A stretch of DNA of 5,672 nt, taken from contig DAOWME010000200.1 in the NCBI GenBank assembly GCA_030643245.1, positions 1 through 5,672 of the forward strand, read 5' to 3'. Every line of letters begins with the position of its first letter. The first letter of the stretch is position 1. The translations under genes were made by a program, and so were the position numbers. Under the pieces are notes generated by a model. That model ran no database searches and was not told where the DNA came from. It saw nothing but the letters and a program-made list of their open reading frames with translations. Below, in pieces: positions 1 to 5,559 of this stretch. This stretch comes from Deltaproteobacteria bacterium (GTDB lineage Bacteria > Desulfobacterota > UBA8473).

Positions 1-116
1 ACGGCCTGCCCCTTCCACCGAGAGAGATCCTCTTTTCCCTGGTATACAGCAGCTTGTACACTCTAACTGTAATCCTTCTTGCCATCATGATATTCCAAAG
101 GCGTGATTTCAAGTAG
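1..116 (+). CDS. 3' end of a membrane protein gene, probably an ABC-2 type transporter permease (partial)
   Basis: The third forward frame is open from the window edge (first full codon at 3) to a TAG at 114-116 and gives 37 residues. They contain one hydrophobic segment (FSLVYSSLYTLTVILLAIMI) followed by a short basic tail (FQRRDFK) and the stop. A last transmembrane helix ending in an F-x-R-R-D-F-K type tail is typical of ABC-2 permeases, the membrane subunits of ABC exporters. The other two forward frames give no membrane-like peptide. Seeing the segment is direct; the family call is inferred from a short tail and could be wrong for another polytopic protein. No convincing rho-independent terminator follows the stop. 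The gene is about 445 bp from the AOR and separated from it by repeats, so an operon with it is unlikely. Confidence 0.6.
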   Translation, partial: GLPLPPREILFSLVYSSLYTLTVILLAIMIFQRRDFK

Positions 117-127
117 GGAATTCTCTG

Positions 128-142
128 GGCCTCGCCCCTTAG
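128..142. repeat. Solo relic end of repeat family A
   Basis: The bases GGCCTCGCCCCTTAG match the outer end of the family A elements. GGCCTCGCCCCT is identical to the right end of the copy at 4927-5229, and the following TTAG matches the right end of the copy at 287-469. It begins 11 bp after the stop codon of the upstream membrane gene. The neighbouring element sequence is not recognisable, so this is either the remnant of a third copy or a short chance match in GC-rich DNA. Confidence 0.4.
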
Positions 143-237
143 TTAGCTGGACAGGCATTAGCTAGCGTTATTGAAAATTATTTTGATCTGGAACCTTATT
201 TTTTCTTTTGTTCTATAGAAAAGTTTGATAGTAGTTA

Positions 238-272
238 GGATATCTTTCATTTATCAGTTTACACTTTTCAAG
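238..272 (+). repeat. Terminal fragment of repeat family B
   Basis: About 33 of these bases align with the left end of the complete 113-bp element B at 5027-5139. Both read GG-TATC-YTTCAT, then two or three variable bases, then ATCAGTTTACACTTTT. The exact shared core ATCAGTTTACACTTTT lies at 253-268 here and 5041-5056 there. The rest of a B element does not follow directly; a family A element begins 15 bp downstream at 287. A weak candidate for the missing right end (TGAAGCATATC) lies beyond the A element near 491-501, which would mean A jumped into an old B copy. Confidence 0.65.
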
Positions 273-286
273 GACGGACACTAGTT

Positions 287-469
287 AGGGACGAGGCTGA
301 AATAACTTCCTCAAGTTGGCGCTCAGATTTAGGTCGGATTTGTTCGATCTGAAAACACAAAACCACAGGAATAGTATTACCTATTTCGAGGATTTTGTGT
401 TTGAAGATCGGTCAAAGATGGCCTGAAGATGAGATGCACAAATGGGGAAGTTATTTCAGCCTCGTCCCT
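287..469 (+). mobile_element. Family A foldback (MITE-like) element, intact copy 1, 183 bp
   Basis: The two ends form a perfect 24-bp terminal inverted repeat (287-310 and 446-469) starting AGGGACGAGGCTGAAATAAC. The palindromy continues inward: CGATCT plus AAACACAAAA (345-350, 353-362) faces TTTTGTGTTT plus AGATCG (393-402, 405-410), around a central loop near 371-385. A transcript could fold into one long imperfect hairpin. There is no ORF of note. A second copy in opposite orientation lies at 4927-5229, with about 11 differences over 183 bp by hand alignment. A possible 4-bp duplication, TAGT, flanks the element (282-285, 470-473), but the exact termini are ambiguous by a base or two. It matches the general definition of a non-autonomous MITE; the mobilising transposase is unknown. 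It ends 92 bp before the AOR start codon. Confidence 0.85.
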
Positions 470-478
470 TAGTATACT
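451..478 (+). promoter_or_regulatory. Weak candidate outward promoter at the right end of element A copy 1
   Basis: TATACT (473-478) is one base from the sigma70 -10 consensus and sits just outside the element end. TTATTT (451-456), inside the terminal inverted repeat, lies 16 bp upstream as a poor -35. A similar pairing, TTATTT with TATACA 18 bp downstream, occurs at the right end of copy 2 (5211-5240). If used, it would put the AOR under a hybrid promoter formed by the insertion. The -35 is weak and no other support is visible. Confidence 0.25.
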
Positions 479-480
479 AT

Positions 481-512
481 TTAACAGGAGTGAAGCATAT
501 CGCGCCTGTTAA
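481..512 (+). promoter_or_regulatory. Inverted repeat upstream of the AOR gene, candidate operator or leader hairpin
   Basis: TTAACAGG (481-488) and CCTGTTAA (505-512) are perfect 8-bp inverted arms separated by 16 bp, lying 50 bp before the AOR start codon and just downstream of a TATACT hexamer. Arm centres 24 bp apart are a little over two helical turns, which suits a dimeric regulator, though an RNA stem-loop is equally possible. The regulator is unknown. No run of T follows, so it is not a terminator. Confidence 0.4.
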
Positions 513-561
513 GCGGCATAGAGCGCCGTTCCTTAACACTTACATAAGGAGGGTATAAGCC

Positions 562-2472
562 ATGTCTAATCTAAAAGGGTATACAGGTAACATATTGAGG
601 ATAGATCTTTCATCGGGGAAGGTACGCAAGACGCCAACTGAGGCGTATGCTGATCTTTTCATAGGCGGAAGAGGCGTAGGGTGTAAGATCTATTGGGAAG
701 AGGTGCCTCCTGAAGTCGATGCATTTGACCCTGAAAATCGTTTGATATTCATGACAGGGCCTCTTTGCGGTATTCCCGGATTTTCGGGCGCCAGATGGCA
801 GGTTTGTGCCAAGTCACCGCTGAACAACGAGTTTTCTTATTGCAACCTTGGTGGTTCCTGGGGAGTATTCCTCAAATTTGCAGGTTACGATACACTCGTA
901 GTTCACGGCAAGGCAGAGAAAACTGTGTATATCTTCATCGACGGTGACGTTGTGGAGCTGAGGGATGCAGGACACCTGCAGGGCAAAGGCGCCATAGAGA
1001 CCAGAGAGCAATTGAAAAAGGAACTGGGGGATTCTTTCAGGATAGTCACTGTGGGTCCGGCCGGTGAAAACAGGGTGGCCTTTGCCATTCTCATGGCGGA
1101 CAACGATGCCACCGGAGGGAGCGGTCTGGGGGCAGTGATGGGGTCGAAGAACTTGAAGGCCATAGCTGTGCACGGCAAGGGCAAGGTTGATGTCGCTTCA
1201 CCGGACAGGGTGAAAGAACTCATAAAAACGGTAACCGGGTTCACTAAAGGTATGTCCCTCTTGGTCCCAACCGTTGCTGATCCGGCCAGGGTAAAAAGGG
1301 ATCCATGTTTCGGCTGTGTTCACGACTGTATCAGGACTACCTTTCAGGGGAAGAGCGGGAAGAAAGGTAAATTTATGTGCCAGGCTGCGCTCTTCTATGA
1401 GACACGAGCGCAGCGTTATTACAAGGAAAAGAATGAGGTTCCGTTCGAAGCCACCAAACTCTGTGATGATTACGGGCTCGACACACACGCTGTTGAGACT
1501 ATGATCATGTGGTTGAGTAGATGCCATAAGACAAATATCGTGACCGAGGAACAGTCAGGCCTCCCCCTTTCCAAAATAGGGAGTCTGGAGTTTATTGAGA
1601 AGCTGACACGCGACATATCGCGTAGAGACGGATTCGGGGATCTTCTTGCCAATGGGACCCACAGGGCAGCCAGGGAATTGGGAAACGATGCGGAGAATTT
1701 GATTACAGACTATATCACAAGAACGGGTTATAATCCTGTTTACGGTGCCAGGATGTTTATCACTACGGCAATCTTTTACGCTTTAGAACCGAGGCTTCCC
1801 ATACAACAGCTTCATGAGGTAAGTATTCTCGGTATGCTGTGGGCAGCCAGGGCTACGGGATATACGGATAATTACATTACATCCGAGGTTTTTAGGGCTA
1901 TTGCAAATCGTTTTTGGGGAAGTGAAATCGCCGCTGATTTCTCCACATATGAGGGAAAGGCTCTTGCTGCCGCCAAGATCCAGAATCGTCAGTATGCAAA
2001 AGAGAGCTTGATATTGTGCGACTTTGTCTGGCCGATCATGCATACGGAGGTCAATGAGGACCATGTGGGAGATCCTACCCTTGAAAGCAAGATATACTCC
2101 GCGGTTACAGGAAAGGAGACTGACGAAGAAGGGCTTTACAGGATAGGTGAGAGGGTATTTAATTTGCAGAGGGCTATCCTTGTTAGAGAAGGTCATAAGG
2201 GAAGAGAAGGCGATAGCCTGGAGGAGTTCAACTTCACCATGCCTTTGAAGGGTGATTTCTTGAACGAAGAGTGCCTGCTTCCCGGAAAGGACGGGGAACC
2301 TTTTTCGAGGAGAGGTCTGGTGATAGACAGAGATGAATTTGAGAAGATGAAGCATGAATATTATGGTTTCAGGGGTTGGGACATCTCCACAGGTTTACAG
2401 AAAACGGAAAAACTGAAGGAGCTTGACTTGGGGGAATTGTGTCAGGAACCGAGAATAATAGGGCAGGGTTAG
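562..2472 (+). CDS. Aldehyde:ferredoxin oxidoreductase (AOR) family tungsten enzyme
   Basis: This 636-residue protein has the full length and domain order of the AOR family: cytoplasmic, oxygen-sensitive tungsten-bispyranopterin enzymes that oxidise aldehydes to carboxylic acids with ferredoxin, or run the reverse reaction. The N-terminal domain (about 5-205) carries IGGRGVG (34-40) and SGARWQVCAKSPLN (75-88), the usual cofactor-binding stretch. The [4Fe-4S] ligands are visible as Cys249-x2-Cys252-x3-Cys256 plus distant Cys486 in SLILCDF. CDDYGLDT (301-308) and the C-terminal YYGFRGWDISTG (600-611) are also family hallmarks. The start is supported by AAGGAGGG at 546-553, 8 nt before the ATG. 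No ferredoxin, NADH-binding subunit or pterin-synthesis gene adjoins it, so it looks monocistronic with unlinked partners. The downstream gene is convergent and begins 30 bp past the stop. Substrate cannot be told: AOR, related aldehyde enzymes and the BamB-type benzoyl-CoA reductase subunit share these motifs. The family assignment is secure, the reaction is not. Confidence 0.95.
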   Translation: MSNLKGYTGNILRIDLSSGKVRKTPTEAYADLFIGGRGVGCKIYWEEVPPEVDAFDPENRLIFMTGPLCGIPGFSGARWQVCAKSPLNNEFSYCNLGGSWGVFLKFAGYDTLVVHGKAEKTVYIFIDGDVVELRDAGHLQGKGAIETREQLKKELGDSFRIVTVGPAGENRVAFAILMADNDATGGSGLGAVMGSKNLKAIAVHGKGKVDVASPDRVKELIKTVTGFTKGMSLLVPTVADPARVKRDPCFGCVHDCIRTTFQGKSGKKGKFMCQAALFYETRAQRYYKEKNEVPFEATKLCDDYGLDTHAVETMIMWLSRCHKTNIVTEEQSGLPLSKIGSLEFIEKLTRDISRRDGFGDLLANGTHRAARELGNDAENLITDYITRTGYNPVYGARMFITTAIFYALEPRLPIQQLHEVSILGMLWAARATGYTDNYITSEVFRAIANRFWGSEIAADFSTYEGKALAAAKIQNRQYAKESLILCDFVWPIMHTEVNEDHVGDPTLESKIYSAVTGKETDEEGLYRIGERVFNLQRAILVREGHKGREGDSLEEFNFTMPLKGDFLNEECLLPGKDGEPFSRRGLVIDRDEFEKMKHEYYGFRGWDISTGLQKTEKLKELDLGELCQEPRIIGQG

Positions 2473-2502
2473 AGTAACAAGGGGTAGCTGTCACGTGGGC
2501 GC

Positions 2503-3942
2503 TCATTTGCGTCGCAAGATTTCGATGGAGAGCTTTGGGATCTTTTCCTTTGCCTCACTCAGGGACGGATCCCTTTCCAATGCCTTTTTATATTCGTTCA
2601 GCGCTTTTTCCGTATCATCCAGTTTCTCGAAGAGTATGGCCAGGTTCAAGTGAGTGATGGCATCGTCGGAGCCGTATCTGACTGATTTCTTATATGAGTC
2701 AACCGCCTTATGCCACATCCTCTCTTCACTGTATGCGTATCCTAGTTTACCCCAGATAACAGGGTCCTTTGAGGATGATCTGGTTACCTTCTTATAGAGA
2801 GGGATAGCCTTCTTGTGATCTTTGATATCCATATATATCCCGGCAAGAGATGTCAGGATATCCATATCATCGGGCGTTAATTTCCTTGCCTTCTCGTATT
2901 TTTCAATAGCTTTCCTTAACTTTCTCTCCTTTTCGTAGAGAATAGCCAGGTTGAGGGGAATAACCGGATCCTTTTTATTCAGCTTTTCCGCCCTTTCATA
3001 CTCTGATATGGCCTTTTTCAATCTGCCTATCTTCGTGTAATTGTATGCAAGATGAACATGTGTGCCGGCATCCTTGGGGTTCAGTTTTGCTGCTTTCAAG
3101 AACTCCGAGATAGCACTTTTGTGTTTTGCCCTGTCTTCCAAAAGGGTGCCCAAATTATAACGGAGTATGTCATCTTCCGGATACAATTGAATCAAGCTGT
3201 TATACATCCGGATCATTCCATCGGAATTATTGGTTTTCTTGTAAAGGTATATCAGCTTTTCATAGACGTCTTTGTCAGTTGGGCGCGTCTTCACTACTTC
3301 TTCAAGTTCAGCGATTGATTCCGCAAGATCACCTTTTCTTATATAGACGTCTGCCAGATCAACCCTTACCGAGGTATCAGAGGGGTCCGACTCAACCGCC
3401 TTTTTGAGATACCTGATTTTGTCCGTCAACTTTTTTACGACCTCGGCTTTGGCTGTCCAGTCATCCTTTATAATACCCACATCCAGAAAAGACGTGGCAA
3501 ATACCCGGCCACTTCTGCTCACATTTATTGAAACTGAAGGTTTGCGACCCTCCATAATATCCAGCATCATCATGTCGACCAGCTCAATCGTTCCGAACTC
3601 ACAATTGGTGTCATCATCTGTTCCTATGCCTTCTATGTCTGTTTTTATACCTCTATTGAAGAAGAGATTTGTGGTGGTGTCTTTGATAATAAAGGTGTCC
3701 CCGGAGGAGAGATGGATGCTTTCTCCATTATGCAATCTGCACTCTTCTCCATTTTTCTCTATAAGGATGTAATCCAGTTTAGGTTCTTTGGATATGAAAT
3801 TTAGGAAGATATTTATGTATCTGCCGGTGGATTTATCCGTCCCTTCCGTCATCTGAGAGTAAAAATGGTTCGCCAGTATTACTACAAGGACAAGGATGGC
3901 CAAAACAATAAAATAATACCATTTACATCTAATCTTGAGCAT
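2503..3942 (-). CDS. Membrane-anchored tetratricopeptide repeat (TPR) protein
   Basis: The 479-residue product starts with a short basic stretch (MLKIRCK) and one hydrophobic helix (about 9-24) with no lipobox, so it is probably a signal anchor with the remainder outside the cytoplasmic membrane. Residues 55-160 form a beta-rich-looking domain of unknown type (for example LHNGESIHLSSGDTFIIKD, 70-88). From about 190 to 460 there are roughly eight TPR units of 34 residues, recognisable by spaced LG/LA-x2-Y and A-I-x2-Y/F signatures such as NLAILYEKERKLRKAIEKYE (331-350). TPR arrays are protein-binding scaffolds, so a structural or assembly role is likely, with partner unknown. The ATG is preceded on its strand by GAAGGT (3951-3956), with an 8-nt gap. 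It converges on the AOR gene with 30 bp between stops and no recognisable terminator. The upstream cassette is divergent from it. Confidence 0.85.
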   Translation of the reverse strand: MLKIRCKWYYFIVLAILVLVVILANHFYSQMTEGTDKSTGRYINIFLNFISKEPKLDYILIEKNGEECRLHNGESIHLSSGDTFIIKDTTTNLFFNRGIKTDIEGIGTDDDTNCEFGTIELVDMMMLDIMEGRKPSVSINVSRSGRVFATSFLDVGIIKDDWTAKAEVVKKLTDKIRYLKKAVESDPSDTSVRVDLADVYIRKGDLAESIAELEEVVKTRPTDKDVYEKLIYLYKKTNNSDGMIRMYNSLIQLYPEDDILRYNLGTLLEDRAKHKSAISEFLKAAKLNPKDAGTHVHLAYNYTKIGRLKKAISEYERAEKLNKKDPVIPLNLAILYEKERKLRKAIEKYEKARKLTPDDMDILTSLAGIYMDIKDHKKAIPLYKKVTRSSSKDPVIWGKLGYAYSEERMWHKAVDSYKKSVRYGSDDAITHLNLAILFEKLDDTEKALNEYKKALERDPSLSEAKEKIPKLSIEILRRK

Positions 3943-4060
3943 CGTTTACTACCTTCAGTTCATCTATAAGCTGAGTGCTTTCTTGAACACCAGTGAAGCG
4001 TAAATTTCAGTCCATACTATCAAAGTCTTTGCGGAAACAAAAGAGAAAGTTTTTCACTCA

Positions 4061-4089
4061 TTGACATGAAATGGAATTGAATGTATAAA
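4061..4089 (+). promoter_or_regulatory. Near-consensus sigma70-type promoter for the coiled-coil/protease cassette
   Basis: TTGACA (4061-4066) is a perfect -35 and TATAAA (4084-4089) a 5/6 -10, with the ideal 17-bp spacer. Transcription would begin near 4096, giving a leader of about 150 nt before the coiled-coil gene at 4245. It is the strongest promoter match in the window. It lies in the 302-bp region (3943-4244) between the divergent TPR gene and this cassette. Apart from the repeats at 4091-4120, I see nothing else identifiable in that region, and no clear promoter for the TPR gene. Confidence 0.7.
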
Positions 4090-4090
4090 A

Positions 4091-4120
4091 TAGTCTGTGC
4101 CAGTCTGTGTGGGTCTGTGG
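4091..4120 (+). repeat. Three direct repeats of a 10-bp GTCTGTG unit
   Basis: The units TAGTCTGTGC, CAGTCTGTGT and GGGTCTGTGG follow one another without gaps, sharing GTCTGTG at an exact 10-bp period (starts 4093, 4103 and 4113). They begin 2 bp after the -10 hexamer and so cover the predicted transcription start and first bases of the leader. Spacing close to one helical turn would place a bound protein on one face of the DNA. Alternatively this is a small degenerate intergenic repeat with no regulatory role. Confidence 0.6.
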
Positions 4121-4244
4121 CTGATTAGTTCAACAGTATTGAGGGCAAACGGGGGAACAGAGTTAATTCATCGCTCCGCGCGCCTTGCTGCCGGACCTGC
4201 GGATTTAAAGATTCGCGCGTTCGGCTATTGAAGAGGAGAAAACG

Positions 4245-4625
4245 ATGGAACTTAAAGAGGCAATAAGGAGTGCGCTGGAAGAGCTTATCCTTCCTGATAT
4301 AAACAAGATAATAGAGGATAATAACGAGATCAAGACTATACTGGGTTTAACGAATAAGAGGCTCGATGATATTAACCTGCATCTGGCAGACCAGAGTAGG
4401 AGGATAGACGATCTGAGAAAAGAGCTTCGGGATGAGATATCGAACACTAATGTGCGGATCGATGATCTCCGCGTTGAGCTTCGGGATGAGTTGGCCAAGA
4501 ACAATATGCGGATGGACCGTCTTTACGACGCCATTGTCCGCAGGGATGAGCACGTGAAGCTCGATGGGCGGGTGGTGAACCTTGAGCGGGAGATAAGCGA
4601 GATAAAAAGCAAGCTGGCTGCATAA
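4245..4625 (+). CDS. Small coiled-coil protein of unknown function
   Basis: The 126-residue product is highly charged and almost certainly mostly alpha-helical coiled coil. It has no signal peptide or membrane segment. After an N-terminal helix (about 1-35) comes LTNKRLDDINLHLADQSRRI (35-54), then an internal repeat of 18 residues: RIDDLRKELRDE (53-64) and RIDDLRVELRDE (71-82), with a weaker third unit MRMDRLYDA (88-96). The repeat is visible in the DNA as an exact 15-bp duplication (4422-4436 and 4476-4490). The C-terminal part (107-124) is another heptad-like segment. AGAGGAG (4232-4238) precedes the ATG by 6 nt. The gene lies behind the promoter at 4061-4089 and 12 bp ahead of the protease-like gene, suggesting co-translation and perhaps partnership with it. 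Oligomerisation is inferred; no enzymatic motif is visible. Confidence 0.85.
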   Translation: MELKEAIRSALEELILPDINKIIEDNNEIKTILGLTNKRLDDINLHLADQSRRIDDLRKELRDEISNTNVRIDDLRVELRDELAKNNMRMDRLYDAIVRRDEHVKLDGRVVNLEREISEIKSKLAA

Positions 4626-4637
4626 GCGAGGCAAGAA

Positions 4638-4883
4638 ATGGGGGAGATTAAGGTAAAGATCGGGTTGGAAAATTTTGTAGACAGATACATGTACTTGGAA
4701 AAGAAGATTGAGGAGAATGAGATCAGGAAATATGAGATGGAGGCTATCGTTGAGACCGGGGCAATGATGCTCGTGCTTCCGCAGGATATAATAGAGGAGC
4801 TCGGCTTGATCCCTGATTGTCAGAGACAGACGTTGACACCAAGACCTGAATCTCCGATCTATCCATCGCTAAAATTGAAATGA
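4638..4883 (+). CDS. Truncated retropepsin-like (clan AA) aspartic protease homologue, probably degenerate
   Basis: The 81-residue product resembles the N-terminal two thirds of small bacterial single-domain retropepsin-like proteases, usually about 120-130 residues. MGEIKVKIGLENFVD (1-15) matches the usual opening strand and YEMEAIVETGAMMLVLPQDI (32-51) the active-site loop followed by the LP-x2-I-x-E-x-LGL helix. The catalytic D-T/S-G triplet reads E39-T40-G41, losing the catalytic aspartate, and the C-terminal half after LGL (55-57) is missing. The last 24 residues look unlike the family. A +2 reading frame from 4850 to a TAG at 4901-4903 encodes ISDLSIAKIEMKVQVHG, which resembles the missing core strands, so a frameshift is likely. 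GAGG (4628-4631) precedes the ATG by 6 nt, 12 bp after the coiled-coil stop, in operon arrangement. Element A begins 43 bp past the stop. It is likely an inactive remnant; a small non-proteolytic protein cannot be excluded. Confidence 0.6.
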   Translation: MGEIKVKIGLENFVDRYMYLEKKIEENEIRKYEMEAIVETGAMMLVLPQDIIEELGLIPDCQRQTLTPRPESPIYPSLKLK

Positions 4884-5018
4884 AGGTACAAGTTCATGGT
4901 TAGGGACACATCACATAACCGCACTAAGGAGCGAGGCCAAATAACTTCCCCATTTGTACATCTCATCTTCAGGCCATCTTTGCCCGATCTTCAAACACAA
5001 AATCCTCGAAATAGGTAA

Positions 5019-5026
5019 GACTATTC
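5019..5026. repeat. Left copy of the 8-bp target-site duplication of element B
   Basis: GACTATTC here is repeated exactly at 5140-5147, on the other side of element B. In the uninterrupted family A copy (reverse complement of 287-469) the corresponding site occurs once, as TACTATTC, which demonstrates duplication upon insertion. Confidence 0.85.
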
Positions 5027-5139
5027 GGTATCCTTCATACATCAGTTTACACTTTTGAAATTATGGCTGCTTCAACGGTGCCGAGACTGTTTTTTTATTA
5101 GAAAGTGTAAACTACTTTATAGCTTTTATGAAGGATGCC
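5027..5139 (+). mobile_element. Family B MITE-like element, 113 bp, inserted in element A
   Basis: The outer ends are inverted repeats: GGTATCCTTCATA (5027-5039) against TATGAAGGATGCC (5127-5139), 12 of 13 matching. An inner perfect 12-bp pair, AGTTTACACTTT (5044-5055) and AAAGTGTAAACT (5102-5113), follows. The element is flanked by a perfect 8-bp direct repeat and lies in the loop of a family A element whose other copy lacks it, so boundaries and insertion are directly visible. There is no ORF. An 8-bp duplication and a GTTTACAC motif near the ends occur in several transposase families, among them IS256-like elements, but this is a weak pointer only. A fragment of the same family lies at 238-272. 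Confidence 0.88.
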
Positions 5140-5147
5140 GACTATTC
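5140..5147. repeat. Right copy of the 8-bp target-site duplication of element B
   Basis: GACTATTC is an exact repeat of 5019-5026. After it the family A sequence resumes with CTGTGGTTTTG, as in the uninterrupted copy. Confidence 0.85.
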
Positions 5148-5559
5148 CTGTGGTTTTGTATTTTCAGATCGAACAAATCTGACCTAAATCTGAGCGCCAA
5201 CTTGAGGAAGTTATTTCGGCCTCGCCCCTAATCTTATACAAATGACAAAATTTGGCGTTAATGTGCCGTAAATTGTCACTATATGTAGGAGGTCTTGAGG
5301 ACAAAATGTACTACATATTGTGGGGGAATGTGGGCTATATGACCTCTCCAGCGCCTATAAAAAGGAATTCACGACCTTTTCGAACCCTTCTTGCTGTATC
5401 CTGTGATCCGCCAGATTCAAAGCAACAGCTTCCCCTTGCCGTCACATAGATTCTTCTTATGATGCCGATAATTTTTTGGCATGAAGGTTGCATATTCACG
5501 TGACATATAACGAAGTTGGCAGCAACTCCAAAACACGGAATGCAATACGTCGAGTGACG

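Larger units (their letters stand above)
4927..5229 (-). mobile_element. Family A foldback (MITE-like) element, copy 2, interrupted by element B
   Basis: This is the reverse complement of the element at 287-469. Removing the 113-bp insert and one copy of its 8-bp duplication leaves 182 bp, against 183 bp for copy 1, with about 11 differences by hand alignment. The terminal inverted repeats are 4927-4949 and 5206-5229; they differ by one substitution and a one-base gap. The insert lies in the central loop of the palindrome. No clear target duplication flanks this copy. TTAGGGAC at 4899-4906, just upstream, echoes the outer end of the family and may be debris of an imprecise insertion. The element lies just past the truncated protease-like gene. 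Confidence 0.85.

Noticed and set aside
128..142. GGGCCTCGCCC as a terminator hairpin for the upstream membrane gene
   Set aside because: The GC stem is very short (GGGC/GCCC around a 3-nt loop) and is not followed by a T run; the match to the family A end explains it better.
814..1527. Minus-strand open frames inside the AOR gene
   Set aside because: They are shadows of a clear AOR family coding sequence and have no domain signal.
4205..4634. Minus-strand open frames opposite the coiled-coil gene
   Set aside because: Their serine-rich or low-complexity products are complements of the charged repeat codons on the plus strand.
287..5229. CRISPR array or phage attachment sites as an explanation for the repeats
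   Set aside because: The repeats are two inverted elements with terminal inverted repeats and a target duplication, not regularly spaced direct repeats, and no cas, integrase or tRNA gene is visible.
5340..5390. A tRNA T-arm-like GGTTCGAA on the minus strand
   Set aside because: The flanking bases do not form a T-stem, and no acceptor stem or anticodon arm could be found.
5345..5445. Minus-strand peptide (ALNLADHRIQQEGFEKVV) that reads like a protein C-terminus
   Set aside because: Only about 30 codons are open after an upstream stop and no frameshifted continuation was found; it may be gene debris but cannot be supported.
5252..5449. 65-codon open frame on the plus strand after element A copy 2
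   Set aside because: No clear ribosome binding site before the ATG, odd composition, no recognisable motif, and overlap with the stem-loop at 5243-5278. Treated as non-coding.
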